A DNA stretch of 64,000 bases from CAZYVA01 sp964650695 (GCA_964650695.1 CAZYVA010000002.1:4554-68553), one strand, 5' to 3'; positions 41,633 to 50,593 are shown, counted from the stretch's first letter. Translations and numbers: made by a program. The notes: a model not told the origin generated them from the sequence alone.

Positions 41633-44374
41633 ATGGAGGAAACTTCGGAAAATCAACCAATGAAAAAACATATTAGTATTGGTCTGTTGGCCCATGTAGA
41701 CGCGGGGAAGACAACACTATCGGAAAGCATTTTGTACCATACGGGGAAAATCCGCAAGATGGGGAGGGTAGACCACGGGGACGCCTTTTTTGACACTTAT
41801 GGACTGGAGCGAAGCCGCGGGATCACCATTTTTTCCAAACAGGCGGTGATCGGGCTGGGAGAAAAGGAGGTCACTCTCCTGGATACGCCCGGCCATGTGG
41901 ATTTTAGCGCGGAGACGGAGCGGACGCTTCAGATTTTGGACTACGCGGTCCTGGTCATCAGCGGGGCGGATGGGGTGCAGGGGCATACCCGGACGCTCTG
42001 GGATTTATTAAAACGTTACCGGGTGCCAGTGTTTCTTTTTATTAATAAAATGGATCAGGAGGGTGCGGATAAGGGAAAGCTTTTGGCGGATCTGAAAGAA
42101 AACCTGGATGAAAACTGTATGGAATTCACCAACGACCTGGCGCGGGCAGAGGAGGCTTTTCTGGAAAACCTGGCAGTGTGCGATGAACGCGCGATGGAAG
42201 AATACCTGCGGACCGGAAGCCTGTCGAAAGAGGCGGTTGTAGATCTGGTCTGGAAGCGGAAAGTGTTTCCGTGTTACTTTGGCTCTGCTTTGAAAATGCA
42301 AGGAGTACGCACTTTCCTGGAAGGGTTAGATAGGTATACGTGGTGTCCGTGGGCGCGGAAGGCTTCCGGGGCTTTCGGGGCGCAGGTTTATAAAATCACG
42401 CGGGATAGCAAGGGGAACCGGCTGACCCATTTAAAAATTGTCAGCGGAAGCCTGAAAGTTAAAGATAGCCTGGCTGGAAAAGGCGCGGATGGGCCATGGG
42501 AGGAAAAGATCAACCAGATCCGTATCTACTCCGGGGAGCGGTTCGAGGCGGTCCCGGAAGCGTATGCGGGAATGGTCTGCGCAGTGGCCGGACTTTCCGC
42601 GACTTACGCGGGGGAAGGGCTTGGGGTTTCCGGGGACTTACGAAAACCGGCGCTGGAGCCAGTATTAAACTACCAGATCGAACTGCCGCCGGGGAGCGAC
42701 GTCCATTCGATGCTGAGAAACCTGCGCCAGTTGGAGGAAGAAGACCCGATGCTCCAGATTGCCTGGAACGGGGAGCTATCGGAAATCCACGCGCATCTCA
42801 TGGGGGAGGTGCAGATCGAGGTCCTGGAAAGCGTGATCAAGGAGCGGTTTGGTGAAACGGTGTCGTTTGGGGCGGGAAGTATCATTTACAAGGAAACGAT
42901 TCGGAATACCGTGGAGGGGGTCGGGCATTACGAGCCGCTGCGCCATTATGCAGAAGTGCATTTGATTTTACAGCCCGGTGAACGGGGAAGCGGGCTTGTG
43001 TTTGATACAGCCTGTCCGGAGGATGAGCTGGATTTGCACTGGCAAAGGCTGATCCTCACCCATCTGAAAGAGCGCACCCACCGGGGCGTACTCACGGGCG
43101 CGGCGGTTACGGATATGAAAATCACGTTGGCGGCAGGGAGGGCGCATTTGAAGCATACGGAGGGAGGAGATTTCCGGCAGGCAGCTTACCGGGCGCTGCG
43201 CCAGGGGCTCATGCAGGCGGAGAGTGTGCTTTTGGAGCCTTACTATCAGTTCCGGTTGGAAGTCCCTGCGGAAGATACCGGGCGCGCCATGACGGATATC
43301 CAACGCATGTCCGGCGAAACGGCTCCACCGCAGACGCAGGGCGGTTTCTCTGTTTTGGAGGGGAAAGCTCCGGCAGCAACGATGAAGGGTTACAAGCAGG
43401 AACTGATGGCATATTCCAAAGGCCAGGGCCGGCTCTCCTGCGTGTTTGCGGGGTTTTTCCCTTGCCACAATGCAGAAGCGGTCATACAGGAATGTGGGTA
43501 TGACGCGCCAGGGGATCGGGAGGATCCAGCCGGTTCCGTGTTCTGTTCCCATGGCGCGGGGGTTTATGTGCCGTGGGATGAGGTGTTTTCCCATATGCAT
43601 ATCGAAAGCCGGCTGCAGGAATATCTGCAAGGGGAGGGGAAGGACACGGCAGATCAAGGGAAAGCCGCACCGAGGAACGCGGCGTTCGGGAAAGCGGCGC
43701 CGCAAGCCCCATCCCAGGAAAAAGAAGAAAAAGAACTGGAAGAAATCTTTATCCGCACCTATGGGAAATACGGGCGCAGGATCCCAGAGGCGGGAATGGC
43801 TGCTGTCGATGCAGGGAAAACCCCTGCGGAAAACCAGGGATCCATGGAGGAATACCTGCTCGTGGACGGGTACAATGTCATTTTTGCGTGGGAGGATCTG
43901 AAGGAACTGGCAAAGGAGAACATAGAAGCCGCCCGGGGGAAGCTGATGGACATCTTAAGCAATTACCAGGGCTTCAGAAAATGTGTGGTGATTGCGGTGT
44001 TTGACGCTTACCGTGTAGAAGGGGAACAGATGGAAGTCCAAAAATACCATAACATCCATGTGGTGTATACGAAGGAGGCGGAAACCGCAGACCAGTATAT
44101 TGAAAAAGTGGTGCATCAGATTGGGAGAAAATACCATGTGACTGTCGTTACCTCTGACGGAGTGGAACAGGTGGTGACGCTGGGGCAAGGCGGCGCGCTG
44201 ATCTCCGCGAGGGAATTTAAAGAGGAGGTCGAAGCCGTAAAGCGGCAGATCGCGGAGGAGGGCAGACGCCATGGGGGCAGCCGGAAAAACTACCTGTTTG
44301 ATCATATGGATCCAAAACTGCGGCGGGAGATGGAGCAGGTCCGGCTGGGGAAAAACCGGGACAACCCAGGATAA
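41633..44374 (+). CDS. Tet(M)-like ribosomal GTPase fused to a Rae1/YacP-type NYN nuclease domain
   Basis: 913 residues. Residues about 12-660 form an EF-G-like translational GTPase of the Tet(M)/ribosome-protection type: GLLAHVDAGKTTLSESIL (G1), RGITI (G2), LLDTPGHVDFSAE (G3), FINKMD (G4), then domains II-V. A low-complexity linker (about 665-735) leads to a NYN/PIN domain (about 740-895): LLVDGYNVIFAW with Asp745, VIAVFDAYRVEG, VYTKEAETADQYIE and VVTSDGVEQVVTLGQGG, the same order as in B. subtilis Rae1 (YacP), a nuclease that cuts mRNA in the ribosomal A site. The fusion suggests a factor that acts on stalled ribosomes. AAAGGGG precedes the ATG. Drug resistance is not implied. Confidence 0.9.
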   Translation: MEETSENQPMKKHISIGLLAHVDAGKTTLSESILYHTGKIRKMGRVDHGDAFFDTYGLERSRGITIFSKQAVIGLGEKEVTLLDTPGHVDFSAETERTLQILDYAVLVISGADGVQGHTRTLWDLLKRYRVPVFLFINKMDQEGADKGKLLADLKENLDENCMEFTNDLARAEEAFLENLAVCDERAMEEYLRTGSLSKEAVVDLVWKRKVFPCYFGSALKMQGVRTFLEGLDRYTWCPWARKASGAFGAQVYKITRDSKGNRLTHLKIVSGSLKVKDSLAGKGADGPWEEKINQIRIYSGERFEAVPEAYAGMVCAVAGLSATYAGEGLGVSGDLRKPALEPVLNYQIELPPGSDVHSMLRNLRQLEEEDPMLQIAWNGELSEIHAHLMGEVQIEVLESVIKERFGETVSFGAGSIIYKETIRNTVEGVGHYEPLRHYAEVHLILQPGERGSGLVFDTACPEDELDLHWQRLILTHLKERTHRGVLTGAAVTDMKITLAAGRAHLKHTEGGDFRQAAYRALRQGLMQAESVLLEPYYQFRLEVPAEDTGRAMTDIQRMSGETAPPQTQGGFSVLEGKAPAATMKGYKQELMAYSKGQGRLSCVFAGFFPCHNAEAVIQECGYDAPGDREDPAGSVFCSHGAGVYVPWDEVFSHMHIESRLQEYLQGEGKDTADQGKAAPRNAAFGKAAPQAPSQEKEEKELEEIFIRTYGKYGRRIPEAGMAAVDAGKTPAENQGSMEEYLLVDGYNVIFAWEDLKELAKENIEAARGKLMDILSNYQGFRKCVVIAVFDAYRVEGEQMEVQKYHNIHVVYTKEAETADQYIEKVVHQIGRKYHVTVVTSDGVEQVVTLGQGGALISAREFKEEVEAVKRQIAEEGRRHGGSRKNYLFDHMDPKLRREMEQVRLGKNRDNPG

Positions 44375-44398
44375 AGGGCATGTCCCCGACGCCGGTTC

Positions 44399-45649
44399 TC
44401 ATTTCTCCGGCAGATATACATGCACCGTCTCGATCCGTTTTTTGTCGAGTGTTTCCACTACAAGGCGGATGTGGTCGTCTGTGATGATGGAATCGCCGAT
44501 CTTTGGAAACCGATCCAGCTTCTCGATGATGAAACCGCCCAACGAATCATATTCCCCGGATTCAAGGCCAAGGCCCAGCCGCCCGTTCAGTTCATCCAGG
44601 TTTACCGATCCTTCCACGATATACTCCAGGTCATTGACCTGCTGGATGTATTCCTCTTCATTTTCATCGTATTCATCGTGGATCTCCCCTACGATTTCTT
44701 CCAAAAGGTCTTCCAGCGTAATCAGCCCGGAAGTCTCCCCGTATTCGTCCAGGACGATCGCAATATTGAAAGAAGCCTGGCGCATTTCGACCAAAAGCTC
44801 CGAAATGTTTTTATACTCATATGTGAAATAAGCCTCCCGCAGGATATCCCTGACGTGGAATTCCGTGATGTTGTCGTAAAACAGCAGATCTTTCATATTG
44901 ATGGTGCCGACCACATGGTCCGTAGTCTCCTCAAAGACCGGGAGACGGGTATATTTATCCTCGCGGAAAATCTCGATCAGTTCCTCGTAGGTGCTGTCAA
45001 TGTCCGCGAACGTCATATGCACGCGTGGAACCATCACATCTTTCGCCTTTGCGTCGCCCAAATCAAAGACGTTGTAAATCATTTCTTTCTCGCCAGATTC
45101 AATCACGCCGTCTTCGTGGCTGACATCCACGATCGTGCGCAGCTCCGTTTCCGTCATCTGGTCGTTCCTGGCGTTCGGGTCAACCCCAAGCAGCCGCAGG
45201 ACGCCGTTGGACAGGGTCGTGATGAAAAAAATCAACGGGGTGGAGACAGTCATGAACGCGTGGATGGCCTTTGCGTAGCGCAGCGCTATTTTTTCCGCGC
45301 GCAGTGTGGCCAGCGTCTTTGGCGTGATCTCCCCGAATAAAATAATAAAAATGGTTAAGATCGCGCTGGCGGCGGCAACGGAACCGCCGATATGGTAAGC
45401 AATAGAAGTTGTCAGAGACGCGGCGGAAAGATTGACAATATTGTTCCCAATTAAGATCGCGCTCAGCATTTTCCCGGATTCATCCGTAATGTGAAGCACG
45501 GTCTTTGCCTGTTTGCTGCCGTTTTCCGCAAGGTTCCGGATGCGGATTTTATTGGCGGCTGTCAAAGCGGTCTCTGCGGAAGAAAAAAAAGCGGAAAGAA
45601 TCAACAAAATAATCAATACTATGATTTGTATGGCGTCACCTGCATCCAA
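44399..45649 (-). CDS. CorC/HlyC-type membrane protein (DUF21-CBS-transporter domain)
   Basis: About 417 residues: an N-terminal DUF21 (CNNM) membrane domain with four hydrophobic segments (IVLIILLILSAFFSSAETAL and following), paired CBS domains (about 200-320; VMVPRVHMTFADIDST, RLPVFEETTDHVVG) and a C-terminal CorC_HlyC domain (GGFIIEKLDRFPKIGD). Related proteins affect Mg2+/Co2+ handling. I prefer the TTG start at 45649, 11 bases after AAGGAG, which yields the typical N-terminus; the frame continues to an ATG at 45691 without a ribosome binding site. Confidence 0.9.
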   Translation of the reverse strand: MDAGDAIQIIVLIILLILSAFFSSAETALTAANKIRIRNLAENGSKQAKTVLHITDESGKMLSAILIGNNIVNLSAASLTTSIAYHIGGSVAAASAILTIFIILFGEITPKTLATLRAEKIALRYAKAIHAFMTVSTPLIFFITTLSNGVLRLLGVDPNARNDQMTETELRTIVDVSHEDGVIESGEKEMIYNVFDLGDAKAKDVMVPRVHMTFADIDSTYEELIEIFREDKYTRLPVFEETTDHVVGTINMKDLLFYDNITEFHVRDILREAYFTYEYKNISELLVEMRQASFNIAIVLDEYGETSGLITLEDLLEEIVGEIHDEYDENEEEYIQQVNDLEYIVEGSVNLDELNGRLGLGLESGEYDSLGGFIIEKLDRFPKIGDSIITDDHIRLVVETLDKKRIETVHVYLPEK

Positions 45650-45751
45650 CGAAAACTCAACTCCTTTTTCTGTGAATCGTAATAAAAACATGCATCAGTG
45701 CCATATAAAAATTAATATAGCGTATTTACATTGATTTTGCAAGAGCTGGCG

Positions 45752-45780
45752 TTGAACTTGGGCATGAATTGGTGTATGAT
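45752..45780 (+). promoter_or_regulatory. promoter of the murB cluster
   Basis: TTGAAC (45752-45757), 17-base spacer, TATGAT (45775-45780). Confidence 0.65.
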
Positions 45781-45850
45781 GTGGATAGTAACGGTGTGAT
45801 AGCAGTAGTTTTATTGGAAAAGCGCGGCTGCCATTCAAGAGGAAGAGGTT

Positions 45851-46768
45851 ATGTCAGACATTCAATTTGCGGAACAACTGGAAAAGATTGTGGGCGTCGG
45901 GCGTCTGAAGGTGCAGGAGCCGATGCGGGCGCATACGACTTTCCGGATCGGGGGGCCGGCGGATTATTTTGTGACGCCGGGGACAAGGGAGCAGGTGCAG
46001 AGCCTTATCAGGCTCTGTGGCAAAGAGCAGATGCCGTATTGTATCATCGGAAATGGGAGCAACCTTTTAGTGGGCGATAAAGGCGTGAGGGGCGTAGTGA
46101 TCCAGATCTACAGGATGATGGGCAAGATTGAGGTGGATGGATGTGAGATCCGTGCACAGGCAGGCGCCCTTTTGTCGGGGATCGCGGAGAGGGCGGCCGG
46201 AGCCGGGCTTGGGGGCCTGGAGTTCGCTTCGGGGATCCCAGGGACGGTCGGCGGCGCGTGCGTCATGAATGCCGGCGCTTATGGCCGGGAGATGAAGGAT
46301 GTTTTAAAAGAGGTTACAGTCCTGACGCACGCAGGGGCGTTTCTTACCATCCCGGCGGCCCGGATGGAGCTGGGATACCGGACTAGCATCCTCGCAAGGA
46401 AGGGCTACATTGTTACGGATGTAGTGCTGAATCTGGGCAGGCGGCCGGAGGCAGAGGTACGTGCCCGTATGGATGAGCTGCGCGCAAGACGGGTCTCCAG
46501 GCAGCCGCTGGAATATCCGAGTGCGGGAAGTGCGTTTAAGCGGCCGGAAGGGTATTTTGCAGGGAAACTGATCCAGGACAGTGGCCTGCAGGGCTTCCGG
46601 GTCGGCGATGCGCAGGTTTCAGAGAAACACTGCGGCTTTATCATCAACCGTGGGCAGGCGACGGCAGAGGATGTGAGGGAGCTGATACGCCGGGTAACAG
46701 AGACGGTCAAGGGAACGTTCGGCGTGGAACTGGAACCGGAGATCAGAAGGCTGGGGGAGTTTGAATGA
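45851..46768 (+). CDS. murB: UDP-N-acetylenolpyruvoylglucosamine reductase MurB
   Basis: 305 residues, FAD-dependent, second step of peptidoglycan precursor synthesis. Motifs: HTTFRIGGPADYFV, GNGSNLLVGD (FAD), GLEFASGIPGTVGGA, the active-site serine in YPSAGSAFKRP, and the C-terminal Glu in LEPEIRRLG. The short type II form. Overlaps rapZ by four bases (ATGA), so the two are translationally coupled. Confidence 0.96.
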   Translation: MSDIQFAEQLEKIVGVGRLKVQEPMRAHTTFRIGGPADYFVTPGTREQVQSLIRLCGKEQMPYCIIGNGSNLLVGDKGVRGVVIQIYRMMGKIEVDGCEIRAQAGALLSGIAERAAGAGLGGLEFASGIPGTVGGACVMNAGAYGREMKDVLKEVTVLTHAGAFLTIPAARMELGYRTSILARKGYIVTDVVLNLGRRPEAEVRARMDELRARRVSRQPLEYPSAGSAFKRPEGYFAGKLIQDSGLQGFRVGDAQVSEKHCGFIINRGQATAEDVRELIRRVTETVKGTFGVELEPEIRRLGEFE

Positions 46769-47628
46769 GGTTTGTGTTAGTGACCGGGATGTCAGGGGCT
46801 GGAAAAAGCACAGCATTGAAGATACTGGAAGATATGGGGTATTTTTGTGTGGACAACCTCCCGGTGCCGCTGATCCCCAAATTTGCCGAGCTGGCGTTGG
46901 TTCCCGGCGCGGAGATGAATAAGGTGGCCCTCGGCGTAGACATCCGCAGCGGACAGAATTTCCACGAGCTGGAGCGGATACTGGAGGAACTGGAACAAGC
47001 CAGCATCCTGGTGGAGATCCTGTATCTGGAATCCAGCGACGCCGTCCTGGTGAAACGCTTCAAAGAAACACGGCGCTTCCACCCGTTGTCAGGAAGCAGC
47101 GGGCGTATTGACGAGGGGATCCGCAAGGAGCGCGCACGTCTGGAATTTCTTAGGAAAAAGGCGGACTACCTGCTGGACACGAGCCATACACTTACAAAGG
47201 AACTGAAAACATCCCTGAATAAAATCTTTGTGGAAAACAAGGAATATAAGAACCTGTACATTACGGTATTATCTTTTGGGTTTAAATACGGCATCCCAAG
47301 CGATGCGGATCTGGTCTTTGACGTAAGGTTCCTGCCGAACCCTTATTATATTGAAGAACTCCGTCCGATGAGCGGGAACGACCGGCCGGTCAGGGATTTT
47401 GTCATGGAAAATGAAAACGCCGGGAAATTCTTAGGAAAGCTGGCGGATATGATAGAATTTCTCATACCGAATTATATCAGCGAGGGGAAAACACAGCTTG
47501 TTATTGCTATTGGCTGCACCGGCGGGAAGCACCGTTCTGTGACGCTGGCAAATGAGCTGTACACCATCCTGGAGAAAGCAGAGGCATATGGGCTGCGCAT
47601 GGAACACCGCGATATTGGGAAGAGGTAA
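46765..47628 (+). CDS. rapZ: RapZ/YvcJ nucleotide-binding adaptor
   Basis: 287 residues with Walker A VTGMSGAGKSTALK, the DNLPVPLIP segment and the conserved C-terminal VIAIGCTGGKHRSVTLAN. In E. coli RapZ guides RNase E to the sRNA GlmZ; in Bacillus YvcJ has GTPase activity and affects competence. In Firmicutes it normally stands next to yvcK and whiA; here yvcK is not between them. Confidence 0.95.
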   Translation: MRFVLVTGMSGAGKSTALKILEDMGYFCVDNLPVPLIPKFAELALVPGAEMNKVALGVDIRSGQNFHELERILEELEQASILVEILYLESSDAVLVKRFKETRRFHPLSGSSGRIDEGIRKERARLEFLRKKADYLLDTSHTLTKELKTSLNKIFVENKEYKNLYITVLSFGFKYGIPSDADLVFDVRFLPNPYYIEELRPMSGNDRPVRDFVMENENAGKFLGKLADMIEFLIPNYISEGKTQLVIAIGCTGGKHRSVTLANELYTILEKAEAYGLRMEHRDIGKR

Positions 47629-47631
47629 CAT

Positions 47632-48513
47632 ATGTCATTTTCAGGGGAGATCAAGGAGGAACTGGCTCAAGCCGTGCCAAAAGCCAGACATTGCCGCCTG
47701 GCGGAACTCTCCGCAATGATGCAGATGTGCGGGGAATGGCAGGAAGGGGAAACCGTAGGGTGCAGGCTCAGGTTCCGCACGGAAAATTTACCAGTTGCAA
47801 GAAAATGCTTTACATTGATGGAAAAAACATTTAATATAAGAACTGATATTTCAATCCGGCAGAACCGGCCAAAAGGGAATCGGACCTATTTCCTTTGCTG
47901 GAAGGGAGAAGAACTGCTGGCTGTGAGACACGCCATGGTCCAGTCTGCCTGCTGTAAAAGGGCATTTATCCGGGGCGCTTTTTTATGCGCCGGTTCCATC
48001 AGCAATCCAAAGAAATCCTATCATTTTGAGATTGTATGCGGGACGGATGGACAGGCCGCATATTTACAGAAGCTCCTTTGGAGCTTTGGGATAGAGGCAA
48101 AGCGTGCCATGCGGAAGCATAGCTACGTGGTCTATTTAAAGGAAGGCTCCCGGATTGTGGATGTTTTGAATGTCATGGAAGCACACGGGGCGCTGATGGA
48201 CCTGGAGAATATACGCATTTTGAAGGAGATGCGCAACACGGTGAACCGTAAAGTAAACTGTGAGGCGGCCAATATCAACAAAGTGGTCCTTGCGGCAGTG
48301 AGACAGAAAGAGGACATTTTACTGATCCGGGATAAGATAGGGTTGGATAAGCTGCCGGAGGGACTGAGAGCTATGGCGCTGATGCGCCTTTCCTGTTCGG
48401 AGGACGTTTCACTGAAAGACCTTGGCGCGTTGATGGAGCCGCCGCTCGGAAAGTCGGGGGTCAACCACCGCCTCAGGAAGCTGGGCGAAATAGCGGATCG
48501 TTTGAGGGAATAG
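47632..48513 (+). CDS. whiA: WhiA DNA-binding regulator
   Basis: 293 residues. An N-terminal LAGLIDADG-like domain (KEELAQAVPKARHCRLAELS, RAFIRGAFLCAGSISNPKKS) and a C-terminal helix-turn-helix (LKDLGALMEPPLGKSGVNHR). It affects cell division and chromosome segregation in Bacillus and sporulation in Streptomyces. Starts three bases after rapZ. Confidence 0.95.
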   Translation: MSFSGEIKEELAQAVPKARHCRLAELSAMMQMCGEWQEGETVGCRLRFRTENLPVARKCFTLMEKTFNIRTDISIRQNRPKGNRTYFLCWKGEELLAVRHAMVQSACCKRAFIRGAFLCAGSISNPKKSYHFEIVCGTDGQAAYLQKLLWSFGIEAKRAMRKHSYVVYLKEGSRIVDVLNVMEAHGALMDLENIRILKEMRNTVNRKVNCEAANINKVVLAAVRQKEDILLIRDKIGLDKLPEGLRAMALMRLSCSEDVSLKDLGALMEPPLGKSGVNHRLRKLGEIADRLRE

Positions 48514-48532
48514 TAAGGAGGAACGGTAAATT

Positions 48533-48790
48533 ATGACAAAAAGACAGGTGACAATCTTGACCAGTATGAATATGGAGGCGCGCCCGATCGCCCATCTGGT
48601 ACAGGAGGCGAGCCAGTACGCCAGCAATGTCTATATTGAGGTGGAAGATAAAAAGATCAATGCAAAAAGCATTATGGGGATGATGAGCCTGAAACTGACA
48701 GAAGGTACAAGATTGACCGTTATAGCTGAAGGAGAGGATGAAGACGACGCAGTAGAAGGCATCGAGATGTTTTTGTCCACGGCGTGTTAG
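48533..48790 (+). CDS. HPr-like protein with Glu at the phospho-histidine position (Crh-like)
   Basis: 85 residues with the HPr fold. The active-site sequence is MEARP instead of LHARP: Glu15 replaces the histidine that accepts phosphate from enzyme I, so it cannot take part in PTS transfer. Ser46, the HPr-kinase target, is kept (INAKSIMGMM). The same combination (Gln15, Ser46) defines Crh in Bacillus, a partner of CcpA in carbon catabolite control, and Crh lies in the matching gene cluster there. Function here by analogy. Confidence 0.85.
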   Translation: MTKRQVTILTSMNMEARPIAHLVQEASQYASNVYIEVEDKKINAKSIMGMMSLKLTEGTRLTVIAEGEDEDDAVEGIEMFLSTAC

Positions 48791-48904
48791 GGATCCATCA
48801 TAGGCGGTCAGGGACAAAAAGGTCTGCACAGGACGGTACATAGATGACTCAGGGAGGGCACACGGATGCCCTTTTGTCTTTGCTTTTTCAGGGAGGTTCA
48901 AAGG

Positions 48905-49897
48905 ATGGGGAGGCTGCTTTTTATTTACAACCCGTATGCCGGAAAAGAGTTGTTAAAGCCAAAGCTTTCGGATATCGTGGATATTTTCGTGAAGGCGGGA
49001 TATGAAGTGACGATCTATCCAACCCAGGGATACAGGGACGCCTGTAAAAAAGTGCTGTCTATGGATGAGCATGCATATGACCTGCTCGTATGCAGCGGAG
49101 GGGACGGAACGCTGGATGAAGCCGTGAGCGCCATGATGGAGCGGCCGGAAAAAGCAAGGATCCCAGTCGGGTATATCCCTGCGGGCACAACAAATGATTT
49201 TGCCGCCAGCCTGCATATTCCCAGGCAGATCCTGAAAGCGGCGGACAACGCTGTGCACGGGGAGGTGTTTTCCTGTGACATCGGCGGGTTTAACGGCGAT
49301 ACGTTTGTCTATATTGCTGCGTTCGGCCTGTTCACGGACGTGTCGTATGAGACGGACCAGACGATGAAAAATGTGCTGGGCCATCTTGCATACTTGCTGG
49401 AAGGTACAAAACGCTTGTTCAATATCCCGTCTTACACGATGAAGGTCATCCATGACGGAGAAGAGATAGAAGAGGAATTCATTTACGGAATGGTTACAAA
49501 TTCCAAGTCCGTCGGCGGTTTCCGGAACATGACCGGGAAAAACGTGCGGTTTGATGACGGCCTGTTTGAAGTCACATTGATCAAGATGCCGAAAAACCCA
49601 TTGGAGCTGCAGGAGATCGTGGCGGCGCTGCTGATCGAGCAGGCGGACACGAAATATATGTACACGTTTAAAACCGGGGAGATCCGCTTCGAGTCGGACG
49701 ATGAGATCCCGTGGACACTGGACGGGGAGTTTGGCGGCTCCCATTCTGACGTGACGATATGCAATTATAAAAAGCAGCTCCAGATCATGGTGCCGAAGAA
49801 ATATATGACTTCCCTGATGGAAGGGGAAGCGGGAGGGAAGAAAAAGAAGAAGCTGCCCTTGATATCGGTTCCGATCATAAGCGAAAACGACGGATGA
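48905..49897 (+). CDS. diacylglycerol kinase-family lipid kinase (YegS/DgkB type)
   Basis: About 330 residues: FIYNPYAGKE, VCSGGDGTLDEAVSAMM and IPAGTTNDFAASLHIP are the nucleotide-binding motifs of the DAGK catalytic domain, followed by the two-domain C-terminus with WTLDGEFGG. It phosphorylates diacylglycerol or a similar lipid at the membrane. Ends KKKKKLPLI. ATG at 48905 has GGGAGG about ten bases before. Last gene of the murB cluster, though 114 bases from the HPr-like gene. Confidence 0.88.
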   Translation: MGRLLFIYNPYAGKELLKPKLSDIVDIFVKAGYEVTIYPTQGYRDACKKVLSMDEHAYDLLVCSGGDGTLDEAVSAMMERPEKARIPVGYIPAGTTNDFAASLHIPRQILKAADNAVHGEVFSCDIGGFNGDTFVYIAAFGLFTDVSYETDQTMKNVLGHLAYLLEGTKRLFNIPSYTMKVIHDGEEIEEEFIYGMVTNSKSVGGFRNMTGKNVRFDDGLFEVTLIKMPKNPLELQEIVAALLIEQADTKYMYTFKTGEIRFESDDEIPWTLDGEFGGSHSDVTICNYKKQLQIMVPKKYMTSLMEGEAGGKKKKKLPLISVPIISENDG

Positions 49898-49899
49898 AT

Positions 49900-50096
49900 C
49901 GTTACAATCCACGGCCCCTCCTCCTACAAGCCGCAGACCGCCTTCTTTGAAGGCTATATGCCGCCTTGCGTCATACGTCTGAGGCTGTAAGGGGAGGCTC
50001 CTGCTTCGCAGTCTGATTTGGAATAGATACACAGCCTCTTACGTGCAAGCGCGACGAGTCTGTGGATCTGTTTCAAATCGGCCGTGAATCGTAGTG
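49900..50096 (+). repeat. multi-hairpin interspersed repeat, copy B (longest)
   Basis: Outer inverted repeat CGTTACAATCCACGGCC (49900-49916) and GGCCGTGAATCGTAGTG (50080-50096). Inside: a long stem (about 49917-49938 with 49977-49998) enclosing hairpins GCCTTC-TTT-GAAGGC (49940-49954) and TATG.CGC-CTT-GCG.CATA (49957-49975); a small CTGC-TTC-GCAG hairpin (50001-50011); and a large hairpin from GATTTG (50015) to CAAATC (50079). It begins three bases after the lipid kinase stop. Confidence 0.88.
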
Positions 50097-50131
50097 ATGA
50101 ATCACATTTTTTGTAAAAACAAAAAAAATAC

Positions 50132-50160
50132 TTGCTTAACGGGATATTCTTTGATATACT
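50132..50160 (+). promoter_or_regulatory. tRNA-Glu promoter
   Basis: TTGCTT (50132-50137), 17 bases, TATACT (50155-50160), 17 bases before the tRNA. Confidence 0.8.
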
Positions 50161-50177
50161 TGGCAAGTACCGATTGT

Positions 50178-50249
50178 GGCTCCATGGTCAAGCGGTTAAG
50201 ACGCTAGCCTCTCACGCTGGAATCAGGGGTTCGATTCCCCTTGGAGTCA
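50178..50249 (+). tRNA. tRNA-Glu, anticodon CUC
   Basis: 72 nucleotides without encoded CCA. Acceptor GGCTCCA / TGGAGTC, anticodon stem CTAGC / GCTGG with loop CTCTCAC (anticodon CTC), T arm AGGGG-TTCGATT-CCCCT. The D arm GGTCAAGCGGTTAAGAC is typical of glutamate tRNAs. The CUC species usually supplements the UUC species. Confidence 0.93.
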
Positions 50250-50307
50250 TTTTGCTGGAAGCCCCAGGACGGCCGGTTTTGGAAGGGTTTTGGGACTTGT
50301 GGAAAGC

Positions 50308-50349
50308 ATAAAAAAGCAACCGCGCCCACGAAGGCCAGGTTGCTTTTTT
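50308..50349 (+). terminator. terminator after tRNA-Glu
   Basis: AAAAAAGCAACC pairs with GGTTGCTTTTTT around an 18-base loop; ends the tRNA transcript. Confidence 0.8.
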
Positions 50350-50428
50350 ATGTGTCTCTCTTTTTCCCGCCCTCCAGATCCCGGCGCATCGCGAACCCGT
50401 TCCTGAGTAAATATGGCTTTGGCGGAAA

Positions 50429-50457
50429 TTGACAATAAAATACAAAAATGATAGAAT
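50429..50457 (+). promoter_or_regulatory. promoter of the sugar-binding lipoprotein gene
   Basis: TTGACA (50429-50434), 17-base spacer, TAGAAT (50452-50457). Leader of about 130 bases. Confidence 0.75.
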
Positions 50458-50593
50458 GTACCAAGCAGTTCCGGCACGCCGGGGCTTCTTCGGCGTTTGA
50501 TGCAGTTGTGCCGGCAAAGGGGCGCAAAAGCAGTGGAAAGAACAAAGCCGGAAATCTCATGTACTATGATACAAAACGGGGAAGGCAGATACT

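Noticed and set aside
41633..44374. Acquired tetracycline-resistance gene
   Set aside because: Length, NYN fusion, base composition like its neighbours and lack of mobile genes nearby argue for a chromosomal translation factor.
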